Positions 8,327 to 17,728 of a stretch of DNA of 64,000 nucleotides are shown piece by piece; the stretch's first letter is position 1; each line of letters begins with the position of its first letter. Both the position numbers and the translations under genes were made by a program. Under the pieces are notes generated by a model. It was not told the DNA's origin. It worked only from the letters and a program-made list of their open reading frames with translations, and did not search any database. Source of the DNA: Priestia abyssalis (GTDB taxonomy: Bacteria > Bacillota > Bacilli > Bacillales > Bacillaceae_H); contig NZ_KV917369.1 in the NCBI RefSeq assembly GCF_002019595.1, positions 4,942,326 to 5,006,325 on the forward strand, given 5' to 3'.

Positions 8327-9556
8327 TCATTCAATAATGGCTAAGCGGCGCGTTTTTTCTGCAACATCTTCCGGATTCACTCGAATGCGGGCTACTCCTG
8401 TTTCCATTGCAGCCTTTGCAACTGCCGCTGCTACTGCTGGAGCAATCCGCGAATCAAACGGTGCCGGAATAACATAGTCAGCGTGAAGTTCTTTTTCATC
8501 AATTAAACCTGCAATTGCTTCTACCGCAGCCATTTTCATTTTTTCATTAATATGGGTAGCGCGAACATCCAATGCCCCCCGGAAAATACCAGGGAAGGCT
8601 AACACGTTATTGACCTGGTTAGGAAAATCAGAACGGCCCGTTCCAATTACTTTGGCGCCGGCCGCTTTCGCTCCTTCAGGCATAATTTCCGGAACCGGGT
8701 TGGCCATCGCAAAAATAATAGGATTTTCATTCATCGTTTCAATCATTTCTTTCGTTAACGCACCTTCGACAGATACACCGATGAATACATCTGCCTCTTT
8801 AATAACATCTGCTAAAGAACCCTCCAGCTTATCACGGTTTGTATAGGAAGCGACTTCCGCTTTCACAATGTTCATACCGTAAGGACGATCCTCATAAATA
8901 GCACCCTTTGAATCGCACATAATAATATTGCGAACACCATAGCGATATAACAATTTAATGATAGCAATTCCGGCAGCTCCTGCTCCGTTGGCAACCACTT
9001 TAATTTCCGACATAGCCTTTCCAACGATCTTTAATGCATTAAGCAAGCCCGCTACCGTTACAATAGCAGTTCCGTGCTGATCATCGTGGAAGACAGGGAT
9101 ATTGGTTTCCTTTTTAAGGCGTTCTTCAATGATAAAGCAATTGGGAGCTGCAATGTCTTCAAGGTTTACGCCGCCGAACGTCGGCTCCAACATTTTTACA
9201 GTCTCTACAATTTTATCCACATCTGTCGTATTTAAACAAATTGGAAATGCATCAACGCCAGCGAAACTTTTAAATAAAACCGCTTTTCCTTCCATTACCG
9301 GCAAGGCTGCTTCCGGACCGATATTCCCTAACCCTAAAACAGCTGTTCCATCTGATACAACGGCGACCATGTTTCCTTTCATTGTATACTCATATACCTT
9401 GTTTACATCATCATAAATAGCTTTACAAGGCTCTGCCACTCCTGGTGAATAAGCTAAACTCAAATCTTGTGCATTTCGAACCGGAATTTTAGATTTAGAT
9501 TCTAATTTCCCCTGATGAACTCGATGCATATGCAACGCTTCTTCACGCAACGACAT
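8327..9556 (-). CDS. ytsJ: NAD(P)-dependent malic enzyme (YtsJ type)
   Basis: This enzyme oxidatively decarboxylates malate to pyruvate with reduction of NAD(P). The 409-aa chain has the malic N domain with YSPGVAEPCKAI, VSDGTAVLGLGNIGP and the metal-site stretch PVFHDDQHGTAIV. The NAD-binding domain has VVANGAGAAGIAI. Its length and sequence match B. subtilis YtsJ, the NADPH-forming paralogue. It is the first gene of a four-gene operon with the FadR-like regulator, accD and accA, so it may supply reducing power for lipid synthesis. Cofactor preference is inferred from the family. Confidence 0.93.
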   Translation of the reverse strand: MSLREEALHMHRVHQGKLESKSKIPVRNAQDLSLAYSPGVAEPCKAIYDDVNKVYEYTMKGNMVAVVSDGTAVLGLGNIGPEAALPVMEGKAVLFKSFAGVDAFPICLNTTDVDKIVETVKMLEPTFGGVNLEDIAAPNCFIIEERLKKETNIPVFHDDQHGTAIVTVAGLLNALKIVGKAMSEIKVVANGAGAAGIAIIKLLYRYGVRNIIMCDSKGAIYEDRPYGMNIVKAEVASYTNRDKLEGSLADVIKEADVFIGVSVEGALTKEMIETMNENPIIFAMANPVPEIMPEGAKAAGAKVIGTGRSDFPNQVNNVLAFPGIFRGALDVRATHINEKMKMAAVEAIAGLIDEKELHADYVIPAPFDSRIAPAVAAAVAKAAMETGVARIRVNPEDVAEKTRRLAIIE

Positions 9557-9618
9557 ATATACCCTCTCCCTCTTTTATGAAAAAAACATAGTCCTATGAT
9601 TAAATGAAAGTACCCCTG

Positions 9619-9637
9619 AAAGTGGTCAGACCACTTT
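9619..9637. promoter_or_regulatory. FadR-like operator palindrome
   Basis: The 19-bp sequence AAAGTGGTCAGACCACTTT is a perfect palindrome about a central A. Its core TGGTCNGACCA equals the classical FadR-subfamily operator core. It lies just downstream of the predicted ytsJ start point (about +6 to +24), where a bound repressor would block transcription. The regulator encoded two genes in is the natural candidate ligand. No T tract follows, so it does not look like a terminator. Confidence 0.7.
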
Positions 9638-9649
9638 TGGCTCTTTTAC

Positions 9650-9677
9650 AATATAACAAATAAACGAAAAATGTAAA
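9650..9677 (-). promoter_or_regulatory. Sigma-A type promoter of ytsJ-accDA operon
   Basis: On the minus strand, TTTACA (9677-9672), a 16-bp spacer and TATATT (9655-9650) form a good housekeeping promoter. It lies immediately after the dnaE stop codon and just upstream of the operator palindrome. Confidence 0.6.
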
Positions 9678-9679
9678 GG

Positions 9680-12600
9680 TTATAATTTTTTTAAGACGAC
9701 ATTTCCTTCACCCAATACACCCTCTAATTTCTGTAAAGACTCTGAAACTGGTTGAACGTAATACGCTTCTGGCAGCTTGACCATCTTCTTTTCATCTTCA
9801 TAATAAATGATGACTGGGACGCTCCCTTTATAGGAAGTTAAAATATGCTGAATACGTTGCAACTGCCCTTGATGCTTATGTTTTTCCTCAATCTTTAAAT
9901 ACAATACATTCGCTTCCCCGTCCTGTATTTCCTGTGAACTTTGCACTTTTTTAACACCTTGAATGATAAACTGTAGTTGACCATCGCGGCTTTCGGTTTT
10001 CCCTTGTAAAAGGAGGACCGCTCCTTGTACAAGCATCTCTGCATGCTGCTTGTAGATACGAGGAAATGCGACAGCTCTCATCTCCCCCGTTTCATCACCC
10101 AGGGTAAAAAACGCCATTTGCTCTCCGTTCTTCGTACGTATTACCTTTTCAGAAGACAAATATGCCCCAACTGTGATTTGGGCTAGCGGCTGTTCGTTTA
10201 ATACATCATATATCCGCTGTGCGCCATATAAAGAAAAGCTAGAGCGAAAAGGCATAGCCGGATGACTGGATAAATACAAACCAAGCGCTTCCTTTTCCCT
10301 TTTCAGTTTCTCTTCCAGGGACATGGGACTTGTTTCTGTATACTTTGGCTTCAATGAAAGCCCTTCGTCTAAAAAGAGATTCGATTGATCATCAAACCCC
10401 AGAAATTCTATATGCTCCAAAGCAACATTGATGCTCGCCAGCAGTGTCGCACGGTCTTCGCCGAATTCGTCAAAACAGCCTGACACAATCAGTGATTCAA
10501 GTGTACGGCGGTTCACGACTTTCATGGAGACACGCATACAAAAATCAAACAAATCAGTAAAACGCCTCTGCCTTCTCGCCTGAAAGATTTCTTTCAAAAC
10601 CGCCGCTCCCACATGCTTAATGGAAGCCAAACTAAACCGGATTCCCTCTTGCTGCACAGTAAAATCATACTTACTCTCATTAATGGAGGGGGGGAACAAA
10701 ACGATATTTTTAGTTCTTGCCTCATGAATATATTGCGTTAGCTTCCCTTCATTTCCAATAGCACTCGTTAAAATGGCAGCGAAAAAATGGATAGGATAAT
10801 TGGCTTTTAGGTAAGCAAGCTGATAAGCAATCATACTATATGCCACTGCATGGCTCCGGTTAAAGCCATAGTCAGCAAAACGGACAATCAGATCATAAAG
10901 GGCCTGGGCCACATTCTCCTCGTATCCGTTTTGCATGCACCCTTTTACAAAGCCGCTTCTCTGTTCATCCAGTATTTCTTTTTTCTTTTTGCTTACCGCT
11001 CTTCGAAGCAAATCTGCTTCACCAAGGGTAAATCCAGCCATCTTAGAGGCAATTTTCATAATTTGCTCTTGATAAACGATAACGCCGTACGTTTTATGTA
11101 AAATATCTTCTAAATCCGGGTGTAAATAATGAATGGGTGCTTTTCCATGCTTACGTTCAATGTACGTCGGAATATTCTCCATCGGTCCCGGACGGTACAA
11201 AGCATTTACTGCCACGATATCTTCTAGTTCAGTTGGCTGGAGCCTTTGAAGTACCTTCCTCATCCCCTCTGACTCCAATTGAAAAATACCGGTTGTATCT
11301 CCTTTCGCTAATAAGGAATATGTGAGTTCATCCTTCATCGGCAAATGGTTCAGATCGATTCGCCTTCCATTTTCCTGTTGAACGCGCTGGATAGTCTTAT
11401 CTAAAATAGTTAAATTCCGCAAGCCAAGAAAATCCATTTTCAGTAACCCTATTGCTTCCAATCCATCCATATCAAACTGTGTCAAATAAACCCCTTCGTG
11501 CCCCTCTTGGATGGCAATAAAATCCGTTAATGCCCTTTCACTAATAACCACACCCGCTGCATGTGTAGAGGTATGCCTTGGCAACCCTTCAATTTCTTTC
11601 GCCGTTTCAAATAATCGCTGACGTTTTGGCGATTGGCCAAGATAAGTACGCAATGCCTCTGACTGTTCATATGCCTGCCTTAAAGTAATACCGATTTTAT
11701 TGGGAACAAGCTTTGAAATGGTTTCCACTTCGTCTGCGGGCACATCGAGCACTCTCCCAACGTCACGAACAGCCGCTTTTGCCGCAAGCGTTCCAAACGT
11801 AATAATTTGAGCCACATGCAGCTCTCCATATTTCTTCGCCACATAGCGAATGACCTCATCTCTTCGGTGATCGGGAAAGTCGATATCAATATCCGGCATG
11901 GAAATCCGATCCGGGTTTAAAAACCGCTCAAATAAGAGGTCATATTTAATAGGATCAATCGTTGTGATGTTCAGGACATAGGCTACAAGTGAACCCGCTG
12001 CTGAACCCCGGCCAGGTCCTGTAACAATTCCTTGGCGATGGGCATAATTCATAAAATCCCATACGATTAAAAAGTAGTCACTGAACTTCATTTGGCGGAT
12101 AACAGATAATTCATAATACAGTCTCTCTCTATACTTGGCTGGGTCATGCTGTTCCTGAAGCTTCTCTTGCAGCCCTTCTTCACACAATTTTTCCAAATAC
12201 CTATCAGCTTCCATCCCTTCAGGTGTCGGATACTTGGGCAAATGGATACCTCCGAGAGGCAAATCGATAGTGCACCGCTCGCTAATGGAAAGCGTTTGGT
12301 TAAGAGCCTCCGGTAAATCGGAAAATAATTCTGCCATCTCTTCAGAGGATTTTAAATAATATTCTTTCGTCTCAGCGGCTTCCTTTCCATCTTCTAACTT
12401 TGTCCCTTCCTTAATTGCAAGCAAACACTCGTAAGCGGAGGATTGCTCTTTCTCTAAATAACGAACGTCGTTGGCAGCGACAATTGGAATCCCCCACTTT
12501 TTAGCCAACGGAAGCATTTTTGCATTTAACTCTTGTTCTATATCACCATGACGCTGAATCGAAAAATAGACATTTTCTTGGCCAAATATACGCTGCAAAA

Positions 12601-13051
12601 AACGGGTTACACTTTCTGCTTCTTCAATGCGGCCCGCCTCCACATAAGTCTCAATCATTCCTCTTTTTCCTGGAGTTAAGACAATGACCCCTTCGCTGTA
12701 ATGAGACAGCCACTTCTTTTTCAATCCTTTTTCTGCCTTCGTTTTGACAAGGCTGCTCAGCTTCAACAAATTGTGATAACCTGTATTATTTTCAGCAAGC
12801 AGCACGAATGGAAAGGCTGCCCCATCGGACTCATCCTCTTCAAGTATAGAGACGCTTAATCCAATGATTGGCTTAATTCCTTCCCGCTTGCACGCCTGGT
12901 AAAAAGAAACCGCCCCATACATCACATTCTCATCTGTTAACGCAAGGGATGGATAATTTAATTTTTTTGCTTTGTGAACTAAGTCATTTATTTTAATAGC
13001 ACTGCTTAACAAGCTGTAACCGCTCTGTACTTGTAAATGAACAAAAGGCAC
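9680..13051 (-). CDS. dnaE: DNA polymerase III subunit alpha, DnaE type
   Basis: This is the second replicative polymerase of Gram-positive bacteria, thought to extend primers before PolC takes over. The 1123-aa chain has an N-terminal PHP domain (starting VPFVHLQVQSGYSLL), the polymerase palm with catalytic aspartates in MPDIDIDF near 385, a helix-hairpin-helix region and a C-terminal OB fold (AQITVGAYLSSEKVIR). The frame runs 35 codons further upstream, but the GTG at 13051 follows GGTGGGG and matches the start of known DnaE proteins. It is divergent from ytrH, as in B. subtilis. Confidence 0.96.
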   Translation of the reverse strand: MPFVHLQVQSGYSLLSSAIKINDLVHKAKKLNYPSLALTDENVMYGAVSFYQACKREGIKPIIGLSVSILEEDESDGAAFPFVLLAENNTGYHNLLKLSSLVKTKAEKGLKKKWLSHYSEGVIVLTPGKRGMIETYVEAGRIEEAESVTRFLQRIFGQENVYFSIQRHGDIEQELNAKMLPLAKKWGIPIVAANDVRYLEKEQSSAYECLLAIKEGTKLEDGKEAAETKEYYLKSSEEMAELFSDLPEALNQTLSISERCTIDLPLGGIHLPKYPTPEGMEADRYLEKLCEEGLQEKLQEQHDPAKYRERLYYELSVIRQMKFSDYFLIVWDFMNYAHRQGIVTGPGRGSAAGSLVAYVLNITTIDPIKYDLLFERFLNPDRISMPDIDIDFPDHRRDEVIRYVAKKYGELHVAQIITFGTLAAKAAVRDVGRVLDVPADEVETISKLVPNKIGITLRQAYEQSEALRTYLGQSPKRQRLFETAKEIEGLPRHTSTHAAGVVISERALTDFIAIQEGHEGVYLTQFDMDGLEAIGLLKMDFLGLRNLTILDKTIQRVQQENGRRIDLNHLPMKDELTYSLLAKGDTTGIFQLESEGMRKVLQRLQPTELEDIVAVNALYRPGPMENIPTYIERKHGKAPIHYLHPDLEDILHKTYGVIVYQEQIMKIASKMAGFTLGEADLLRRAVSKKKKEILDEQRSGFVKGCMQNGYEENVAQALYDLIVRFADYGFNRSHAVAYSMIAYQLAYLKANYPIHFFAAILTSAIGNEGKLTQYIHEARTKNIVLFPPSINESKYDFTVQQEGIRFSLASIKHVGAAVLKEIFQARRQRRFTDLFDFCMRVSMKVVNRRTLESLIVSGCFDEFGEDRATLLASINVALEHIEFLGFDDQSNLFLDEGLSLKPKYTETSPMSLEEKLKREKEALGLYLSSHPAMPFRSSFSLYGAQRIYDVLNEQPLAQITVGAYLSSEKVIRTKNGEQMAFFTLGDETGEMRAVAFPRIYKQHAEMLVQGAVLLLQGKTESRDGQLQFIIQGVKKVQSSQEIQDGEANVLYLKIEEKHKHQGQLQRIQHILTSYKGSVPVIIYYEDEKKMVKLPEAYYVQPVSESLQKLEGVLGEGNVVLKKL

Positions 13052-13184
13052 CACGTTCCCCACCCTTAATACGAATATCTTTTTTGAACATCCTTCCTTC
13101 ATTATAATTTTTGTCATAACGATAGACAAATCACATAACTTATAAAGTCTGTCCATATATATGGATTGAGGAGGAGGGCTGTTT

Positions 13185-13520
13185 ATGAGAGAAACATTTA
13201 TGTCTCTATTTATTTTAAGTTATTTTATTGCTCTTGGTGTTTTACTCGGAGGAACAATGGTCGGTGCGTTTGGAGCCTTTTTGACGGGAAAGCCGCCTTT
13301 GTCCCACATGATGACGTTGGCTAACAATCTAAAAATATGGGCACTTGTCGCTGCCATCGGAGGCACATTTGATACATTTTTCAGCTTGGAGCGCGGGGTC
13401 TTTCAAGGCGCAACAAAAGATGTGTTTAAGCAAATGCTTTATATATTAGCCGCCATGGGAGGAGCTCAGACAGGAGCCATGATCATAAAATGGCTGACAC
13501 AGGAGCATATTGGCTCATGA
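13185..13520 (+). CDS. ytrH: Sporulation membrane protein YtrH
   Basis: The 111-aa protein is hydrophobic, with about three membrane segments (near residues 5-33, 50-65 and 85-104), and matches the YtrH family. In B. subtilis ytrH and ytrI form a mother-cell operon needed for efficient sporulation. It starts at ATG 13185 after a strong GAGGAGGAGG box. The upstream stretch 13128-13160 has ACATA and CATATATA at a spacing that could suit a sigma-E promoter, but this is weak. Its stop overlaps the ytrI start. Confidence 0.88.
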   Translation: MRETFMSLFILSYFIALGVLLGGTMVGAFGAFLTGKPPLSHMMTLANNLKIWALVAAIGGTFDTFFSLERGVFQGATKDVFKQMLYILAAMGGAQTGAMIIKWLTQEHIGS

Positions 13521-14029
13521 GGATTCCTCCTCTTTACAAGAATAGAAACTGGCAGCGATTCCTGGCTGGGATGATTTTGGGAGCTGTAGTCAGCTGGTTT
13601 GTTTTCTTGATGCTTTTTGGCATCTCACAAGAAAGACAAATCATTACCATCCATCAGCAAAAAAAAGAGATTCAAGATTTAAAAGATAAAATGAGCATTT
13701 GGCAAAATGAAATCGAAGAGCTTAATGAGGAGAAAGAAGAGAATTTAGTCATCCAAGACTTAAAGGTGAAAATTATGAACGAAGGCAAATATAAGATTAA
13801 TTCCTATACGGCTTTCCTCATCCAAGAAAGCGCCAAAGAAGAAATTGAGCACGTTCTTTCCAAAAATATAGAAGACGTGTACAAGTCCCGCCATTCTCTC
13901 AAAAAAGCCATTGAAAATAAAGCATATACCATTGATAAAACGACCTACTATGTCGAGATACACGAGATTTTCTTCCATACGACCCTTTCTGTTCAACTAA
14001 AAATAAAAGATATTAAGCAGAACCTTTAA
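13517..14029 (+). CDS. ytrI: Sporulation membrane protein YtrI
   Basis: The 170-aa protein has one N-terminal membrane anchor (about residues 15-38), then a coiled-coil-like charged stretch (about 45-80, rich in Glu, Lys and Gln) and a C-terminal domain. It fits YtrI, the partner of YtrH. The ATG at 13517 overlaps the ytrH stop (ATGA), giving translational coupling; the frame is open nine codons upstream, inside ytrH. The C-terminal domain has no recognisable catalytic motif. Confidence 0.85.
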   Translation: MRIPPLYKNRNWQRFLAGMILGAVVSWFVFLMLFGISQERQIITIHQQKKEIQDLKDKMSIWQNEIEELNEEKEENLVIQDLKVKIMNEGKYKINSYTAFLIQESAKEEIEHVLSKNIEDVYKSRHSLKKAIENKAYTIDKTTYYVEIHEIFFHTTLSVQLKIKDIKQNL

Positions 14030-14035
14030 CTCTAA

Positions 14036-14090
14036 AAAGACCCCGTCATGAAAATCCAGTAAAATCAAAGGATTCCATGACGAGGTCTTT
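14036..14090. terminator. Hairpin between ytrI and nrnA (GACCCCGTCATG arm)
   Basis: The arms AAAGACCCCGTCATG and CATGACGAGGTCTTT pair around a roughly 26-nt AT-rich loop that itself can pair (AAAATCC with GGATT). The hairpin separates convergent ytrI and nrnA and starts 7 bp after the ytrI stop. The arm resembles the CTGAAAGGACCCGTCA hairpins at 17571, 23495 and 25089, so it is probably a family member used as a terminator. Confidence 0.6.
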
Positions 14091-14200
14091 CAGTAACATC
14101 AGCGCTTATCATTTAACAAAGACTTACGGAAATGCTTAATGACATTTCCGCTCATATCCCATTATTTACGTAAATTTTGCAGCTTCATCAGCATGAGTTC

Positions 14201-15145
14201 CTATTGATTGGAAGGTGCGCAAACCTCTTCCAAATCCGCTAACACCGCCTGAACTTCATCCCATGAATAGATAGAAGCCCCCGCTGCCATCGGATGTCCT
14301 CCTCCTTTATACTTTTGGGCAATCGTATTAATGACAGGACCTTTTGAACGCAAACGAACGCGGATCAACTCATCTTCCTCAATGAAAAATACCCATGCTC
14401 GAATACCTTCAACGCTTCCAAGAACCCCAACTAATTGAGATGCCTCGGAAGGAGTAGCCTCAAACCGCTCCAAGATGTCTTTCGTTAACGTCATATGAGC
14501 AACACCCGACGACTGAAGCGTAAAGTTTTGCAATACATACCCCTGCAGCTTAGCTACATTCACTTTTGTACTGTAGAGCTGATCATACAACTCTTTAAAT
14601 TCAAAACCATACTGTACCAATTCACTAGCATATTGAAACGTTCGCGGTTTTGTACTTGGGAATAAAAAACGCCCTGTATCCCCTACTATTCCCGCATAAA
14701 TCAAGCGGGCAGCTTCCGATGACATTTTCAGCCCCTTATCTTTACCGAACAAATAAAACTCATAAATCATTTCACTAGCAGAGCTGGCGTTCGTATCTAC
14801 CCACAATACATCTCCATATGGATCTTCATTAGGGTGATGATCAATTTTGACGACTATCTTTCCTCTCGCATAACGCTGATCGCAAACCCGCTCCTCATTA
14901 GCTGTATCACAAACGATGACAAGGGCTTCACCATAGGCTTCATCTTCAATCTCGTCAAGACGATATAGAAAACTCAGAGAGGGTTCTTCCACTCCAGCTG
15001 TATAAATCTTTTTTTCCGGAAATGATGCTTTTAAGATTTCTGCCAAACCACATTGCGAACCGTATGCGTCAGGATCCGGACGTACATGACGATGAATAAT
15101 AATCGTATTAAACTCGCGAATCAGTTCTAATATTTTTTCTTTCAT
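14201..15145 (-). CDS. nrnA: Bifunctional oligoribonuclease / pAp phosphatase NrnA
   Basis: NrnA degrades nano-RNAs and dephosphorylates 3'-phosphoadenosine 5'-phosphate. The 314-aa DHH/DHHA1 protein has HRHVRPDPDAYGSQ (Asp24 and Asp26 as metal ligands), Asp80 in VIVCDTAN, the DHH triad at 102-104 and GDTGRF. The C-terminal DHHA1 motif GGGHPMAAGA is near 286. Length and motifs match B. subtilis NrnA (YtqI). It is convergent with ytrI and divergent from ytpI. Confidence 0.95.
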   Translation of the reverse strand: MKEKILELIREFNTIIIHRHVRPDPDAYGSQCGLAEILKASFPEKKIYTAGVEEPSLSFLYRLDEIEDEAYGEALVIVCDTANEERVCDQRYARGKIVVKIDHHPNEDPYGDVLWVDTNASSASEMIYEFYLFGKDKGLKMSSEAARLIYAGIVGDTGRFLFPSTKPRTFQYASELVQYGFEFKELYDQLYSTKVNVAKLQGYVLQNFTLQSSGVAHMTLTKDILERFEATPSEASQLVGVLGSVEGIRAWVFFIEEDELIRVRLRSKGPVINTIAQKYKGGGHPMAAGASIYSWDEVQAVLADLEEVCAPSNQ

Positions 15146-15280
15146 ATGTATTCTCCCTTTTTATCTATATTAAATCACAAAATCAAAGTGTTTTGAAAGA
15201 AGATCTATTCAACAGTAGAAATTGTATGGCTGTGACGTTAAAATGAAAAGAGAACAATTCTTGTTAATGGGGGAAATGCA

Positions 15281-15574
15281 ATGCCTATCTTTGTCATTTT
15301 CATTATCTTTTCAATATCTTTTTATCTTTATTTTAAAATAAAGTATTTTCGGACGAAGCAACCAATGGAGAAGCAATGGATTTCTGCTAAATCCAGCATT
15401 GCCCTTGGCGCATTTGTGCTTTTATTTGGAATCAACCAATACTTCATTTATCAATCTACTCTTTCCCTCGTGATCGGTCTCCTGTTTGTAGCTATGGGAG
15501 CAGGCAGCATATGGGCAGGGGTTCGCGCCTATAAATACTATTATCCATTAGTCGTCAAAGAGGCAAACGAATAA
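15281..15574 (+). CDS. ytpI: YtpI-family small membrane protein
   Basis: The 97-aa protein has three likely membrane segments (about residues 2-17, 38-55 and 60-80) and a short cytosolic tail. It matches YtpI in size, position and hydrophobic pattern. No function is known. It starts at ATG 15281, 7-8 nt after GGGGGA. It is single on the plus strand between nrnA and ytoI. Confidence 0.78.
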   Translation: MPIFVIFIIFSISFYLYFKIKYFRTKQPMEKQWISAKSSIALGAFVLLFGINQYFIYQSTLSLVIGLLFVAMGAGSIWAGVRAYKYYYPLVVKEANE

Positions 15575-15611
15575 GCGAAGTCTGCTCATCCTCCGGAAAT
15601 TGAGCTGCTCT

Positions 15612-15661
15612 AACAAAGAGAGAACCTTTCACAACTGCTGTGTAAAGGTTCTCTCTTTGTT
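15612..15661. terminator. Bidirectional terminator ytpI / ytoI
   Basis: A stem of about 19 bp (AACAAAGAGAGAACCTTT with AAAGGTTCTCTCTTTGTT) separates convergent ytpI and ytoI. The ytoI stop codon (15660-15662) overlaps the stem, so a terminating ribosome would sit on the hairpin. Confidence 0.8.
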
Positions 15662-16976
15662 ACGTCCGGTCTAAAATTTGTGCCATCATAAGCGCCTTAC
15701 CCACGACAACTCCTTCGTTGTACACTTCAACGTCCACTTTGGCAAATTTCCGTCCTAACTCCAGCACCTTCGGACGGATTTCAATCATACTTTCAATTTG
15801 AACGGGTTTAATAAAATAAATGGTGACATTTTCAATGACTAAATCGCCTTTTTTATGAGTCCGAAGCACACGGTTGGCCGCTTCTGTCACAATGGTCGTA
15901 AACACCCCGTATGAGATGGTCCCCATATAATTGGTCATTTGTGGAGTCACTTCACAGCGATAAAATTGATCGCCTTTTGTTTCCGTCACATCGACAAATT
16001 GATTGGTCACGATATCGTCGATTGTTTCTCCAACTTGCGGCTGGCGCTGAATCATCTGCAAGGCTTTTAATACGTCCTGTCTGCTGATGATTCCTTCTAA
16101 GCGATGGTAATCATCCACAACGGGCAGCACTTCAATCCCTTCCCACACCATCATATGGGCAGCTGAAGCAACAGACGTCTTTCCATGAACAATCATCGGA
16201 TTTCTCGTCATCACTTTTTCAATAGGTGTTTGTTTATCATATCCAATAATATCTTTAGAGGTTATCATCCCCTGTACCTTTAAATGCTGATCGACAACCG
16301 GAAAACGGCTGTGCCGGGTTTGTTCATTGTATTCATACCAATTCTCAATAGTATCATCAAGTTTTAAGATGACCGTATCATTTACTGCTGTTAAAATATC
16401 TTCCACAAGGACAATTTCTTTTTTGATTAACTGGTCGTAAATCGCACGGTTAATCATCGTCGCCACAGTGAATGTGTCATAACTTGTAGAGATAATGGGA
16501 AGCTTAAGTTCATCAGCCAGCTGCTTCACATCTTCATCCGTATCAAATCCTCCTGTTATAAGAACGGCCGCTCCAGCTTCCAAAGCCAGTTCATGGGCTT
16601 TTGTACGATTTCCGACAATCAATAAGTTCCCGGCGCCCGTATATCTCATCATCGCTTCGAGCTTCATTGCCCCGATGACAAATTTATTGAGGGTTTTATG
16701 CAACCCTTCTCTTCCCCCAAGCACTTGGCCATCTACAATGTTGACAACTTCGGCAAACGTCAGCTTTTCAATGTTCTCTTTTTTCTTTCGTTCTATTCGA
16801 ATCGTACCAACGCGTTCAATTGTTGATACATACCCTTTATTTTCCGCATCTTTAATGGCACGGTAAGCGGTCCCTTCACTTACATTTAAATCTTTTGCAA
16901 TCTGACGAACGGATATTTTCTCACCAATCGGCAAGGAATCAATATGCTGTAAAATTTGTTCATGCTTAGTAGCCAA
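15660..16976 (-). CDS. ytoI: Multidomain regulator YtoI (HTH, DRTGG, CBS pair, hotdog)
   Basis: The 438-aa protein has an N-terminal helix-turn-helix (about 15-60, KISVRQIAKDLNVSEGTAYRAI), a DRTGG domain (about 75-185), two CBS domains (about 195-315, with MITSKDIIGYDKQTPIEKVM and EGIISRQDVLKAL) and a C-terminal hotdog thioesterase-like domain (about 325-438). This matches B. subtilis YtoI. CBS and DRTGG domains usually sense adenine nucleotides and the HTH suggests DNA binding, but the target is unknown. Its stop codon lies in the shared terminator. Confidence 0.88.
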   Translation of the reverse strand: MATKHEQILQHIDSLPIGEKISVRQIAKDLNVSEGTAYRAIKDAENKGYVSTIERVGTIRIERKKKENIEKLTFAEVVNIVDGQVLGGREGLHKTLNKFVIGAMKLEAMMRYTGAGNLLIVGNRTKAHELALEAGAAVLITGGFDTDEDVKQLADELKLPIISTSYDTFTVATMINRAIYDQLIKKEIVLVEDILTAVNDTVILKLDDTIENWYEYNEQTRHSRFPVVDQHLKVQGMITSKDIIGYDKQTPIEKVMTRNPMIVHGKTSVASAAHMMVWEGIEVLPVVDDYHRLEGIISRQDVLKALQMIQRQPQVGETIDDIVTNQFVDVTETKGDQFYRCEVTPQMTNYMGTISYGVFTTIVTEAANRVLRTHKKGDLVIENVTIYFIKPVQIESMIEIRPKVLELGRKFAKVDVEVYNEGVVVGKALMMAQILDRT

Positions 16977-17160
16977 GCTGCTTCACCCTTTTAAAAAACA
17001 TTTTCATTCTATTCGAAAATCATACTGCTTAATTTTTTAATCTACATTCCACTTAATAACTAGTTAATTCATTATGACATTGTACTGGTAAAAGGTATAG
17101 ACGTAAAGAGTTTCTGTTAACTTCTATTATAAGGGTGAATTTGTTGTGATTCAATGCAGC

Positions 17161-17412
17161 TTACCCGCGCTCTGTCATTCGTTTCCTTTCTCCTTGTCGA
17201 GACGGATATTTCGCGATTTGACGCTGCTGGGCAAATTTTTTCGAATTATAGAGGAGACTCGATAAATTCCCTCCTGTAACAAGCAGGGCTAAAAACAGCC
17301 ACGATAACGAAAAAAAACCTTGCGCACTATTCACATCTACTGCAAGACGCGGGATTGCATAATACAGCATCAATCCGCACAATAACAGCGATAACATTGT
17401 TTGATTCCTCAT
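17161..17412 (-). CDS. Small two-TM membrane protein, unknown
   Basis: The 83-aa protein has two membrane segments (about residues 7-23 and 33-57) and a basic C-terminal tail (about 60-82, rich in Arg, Lys and Gln), which puts the tail in the cytosol by the positive-inside rule. I do not recognise the family. An AAGGAGAGGGTGG stretch precedes the ATG at 17412, which supports a real gene. It lies alone between ytoI and ytkL, both on the same strand. Confidence 0.65.
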   Translation of the reverse strand: MRNQTMLSLLLCGLMLYYAIPRLAVDVNSAQGFFSLSWLFLALLVTGGNLSSLLYNSKKFAQQRQIAKYPSRQGERKRMTERG

Positions 17413-17524
17413 TTTCCACCCTCTCCTTCTTTTCCCTTTGCTTCCGCTCTCATAATCAGAGGTTCATGACCATTGCTTTTATAACTTATTTTATGCTCGT
17501 CCCTCCTATATAAGAATCAAAAAA

Positions 17525-17633
17525 AGGAGGATGAATAAGAAGCGTGATATCACGCTTCTTATTCACCCTCCTGAAAAGGAACCGTCATCAAAAATTGATT
17601 AAAGCCCAGCTTTTAACTGACGGTTCCTTTCAG
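17525..17633. repeat. Paired perfect hairpins (AGGAGGATG and CTGAAAAGGAACC types)
   Basis: The first hairpin has arms of 17 bp with no loop (17532-17548 with 17549-17565) extended by AGGAGG/CCTCCT. It joins directly to a second hairpin (CTGAAAAGGAACCGTCA with TGACGGTTCCTTTCAG, 17571-17633). The same junction order, CCTCCTGAAAGG, recurs at 23490-23503. This occupies much of the 319-bp gap between the small membrane protein gene and ytkL. It may end ytkL-side or read-through transcripts. Confidence 0.7.
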
Positions 17634-17728
17634 ACAAAAAGCAAAATTGACGATTCCCCACTTTATTAGAAATAAATTCCAGAAATAGACTATACTTTCT
17701 ACTTTAAATGATCAAGAAATACTGTTGC

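Noticed and set aside
13052..13156. N-terminal extension of DnaE by 35 codons
   Set aside because: It does not match known DnaE starts, and a GGTGGGG box fits the GTG at 13051.
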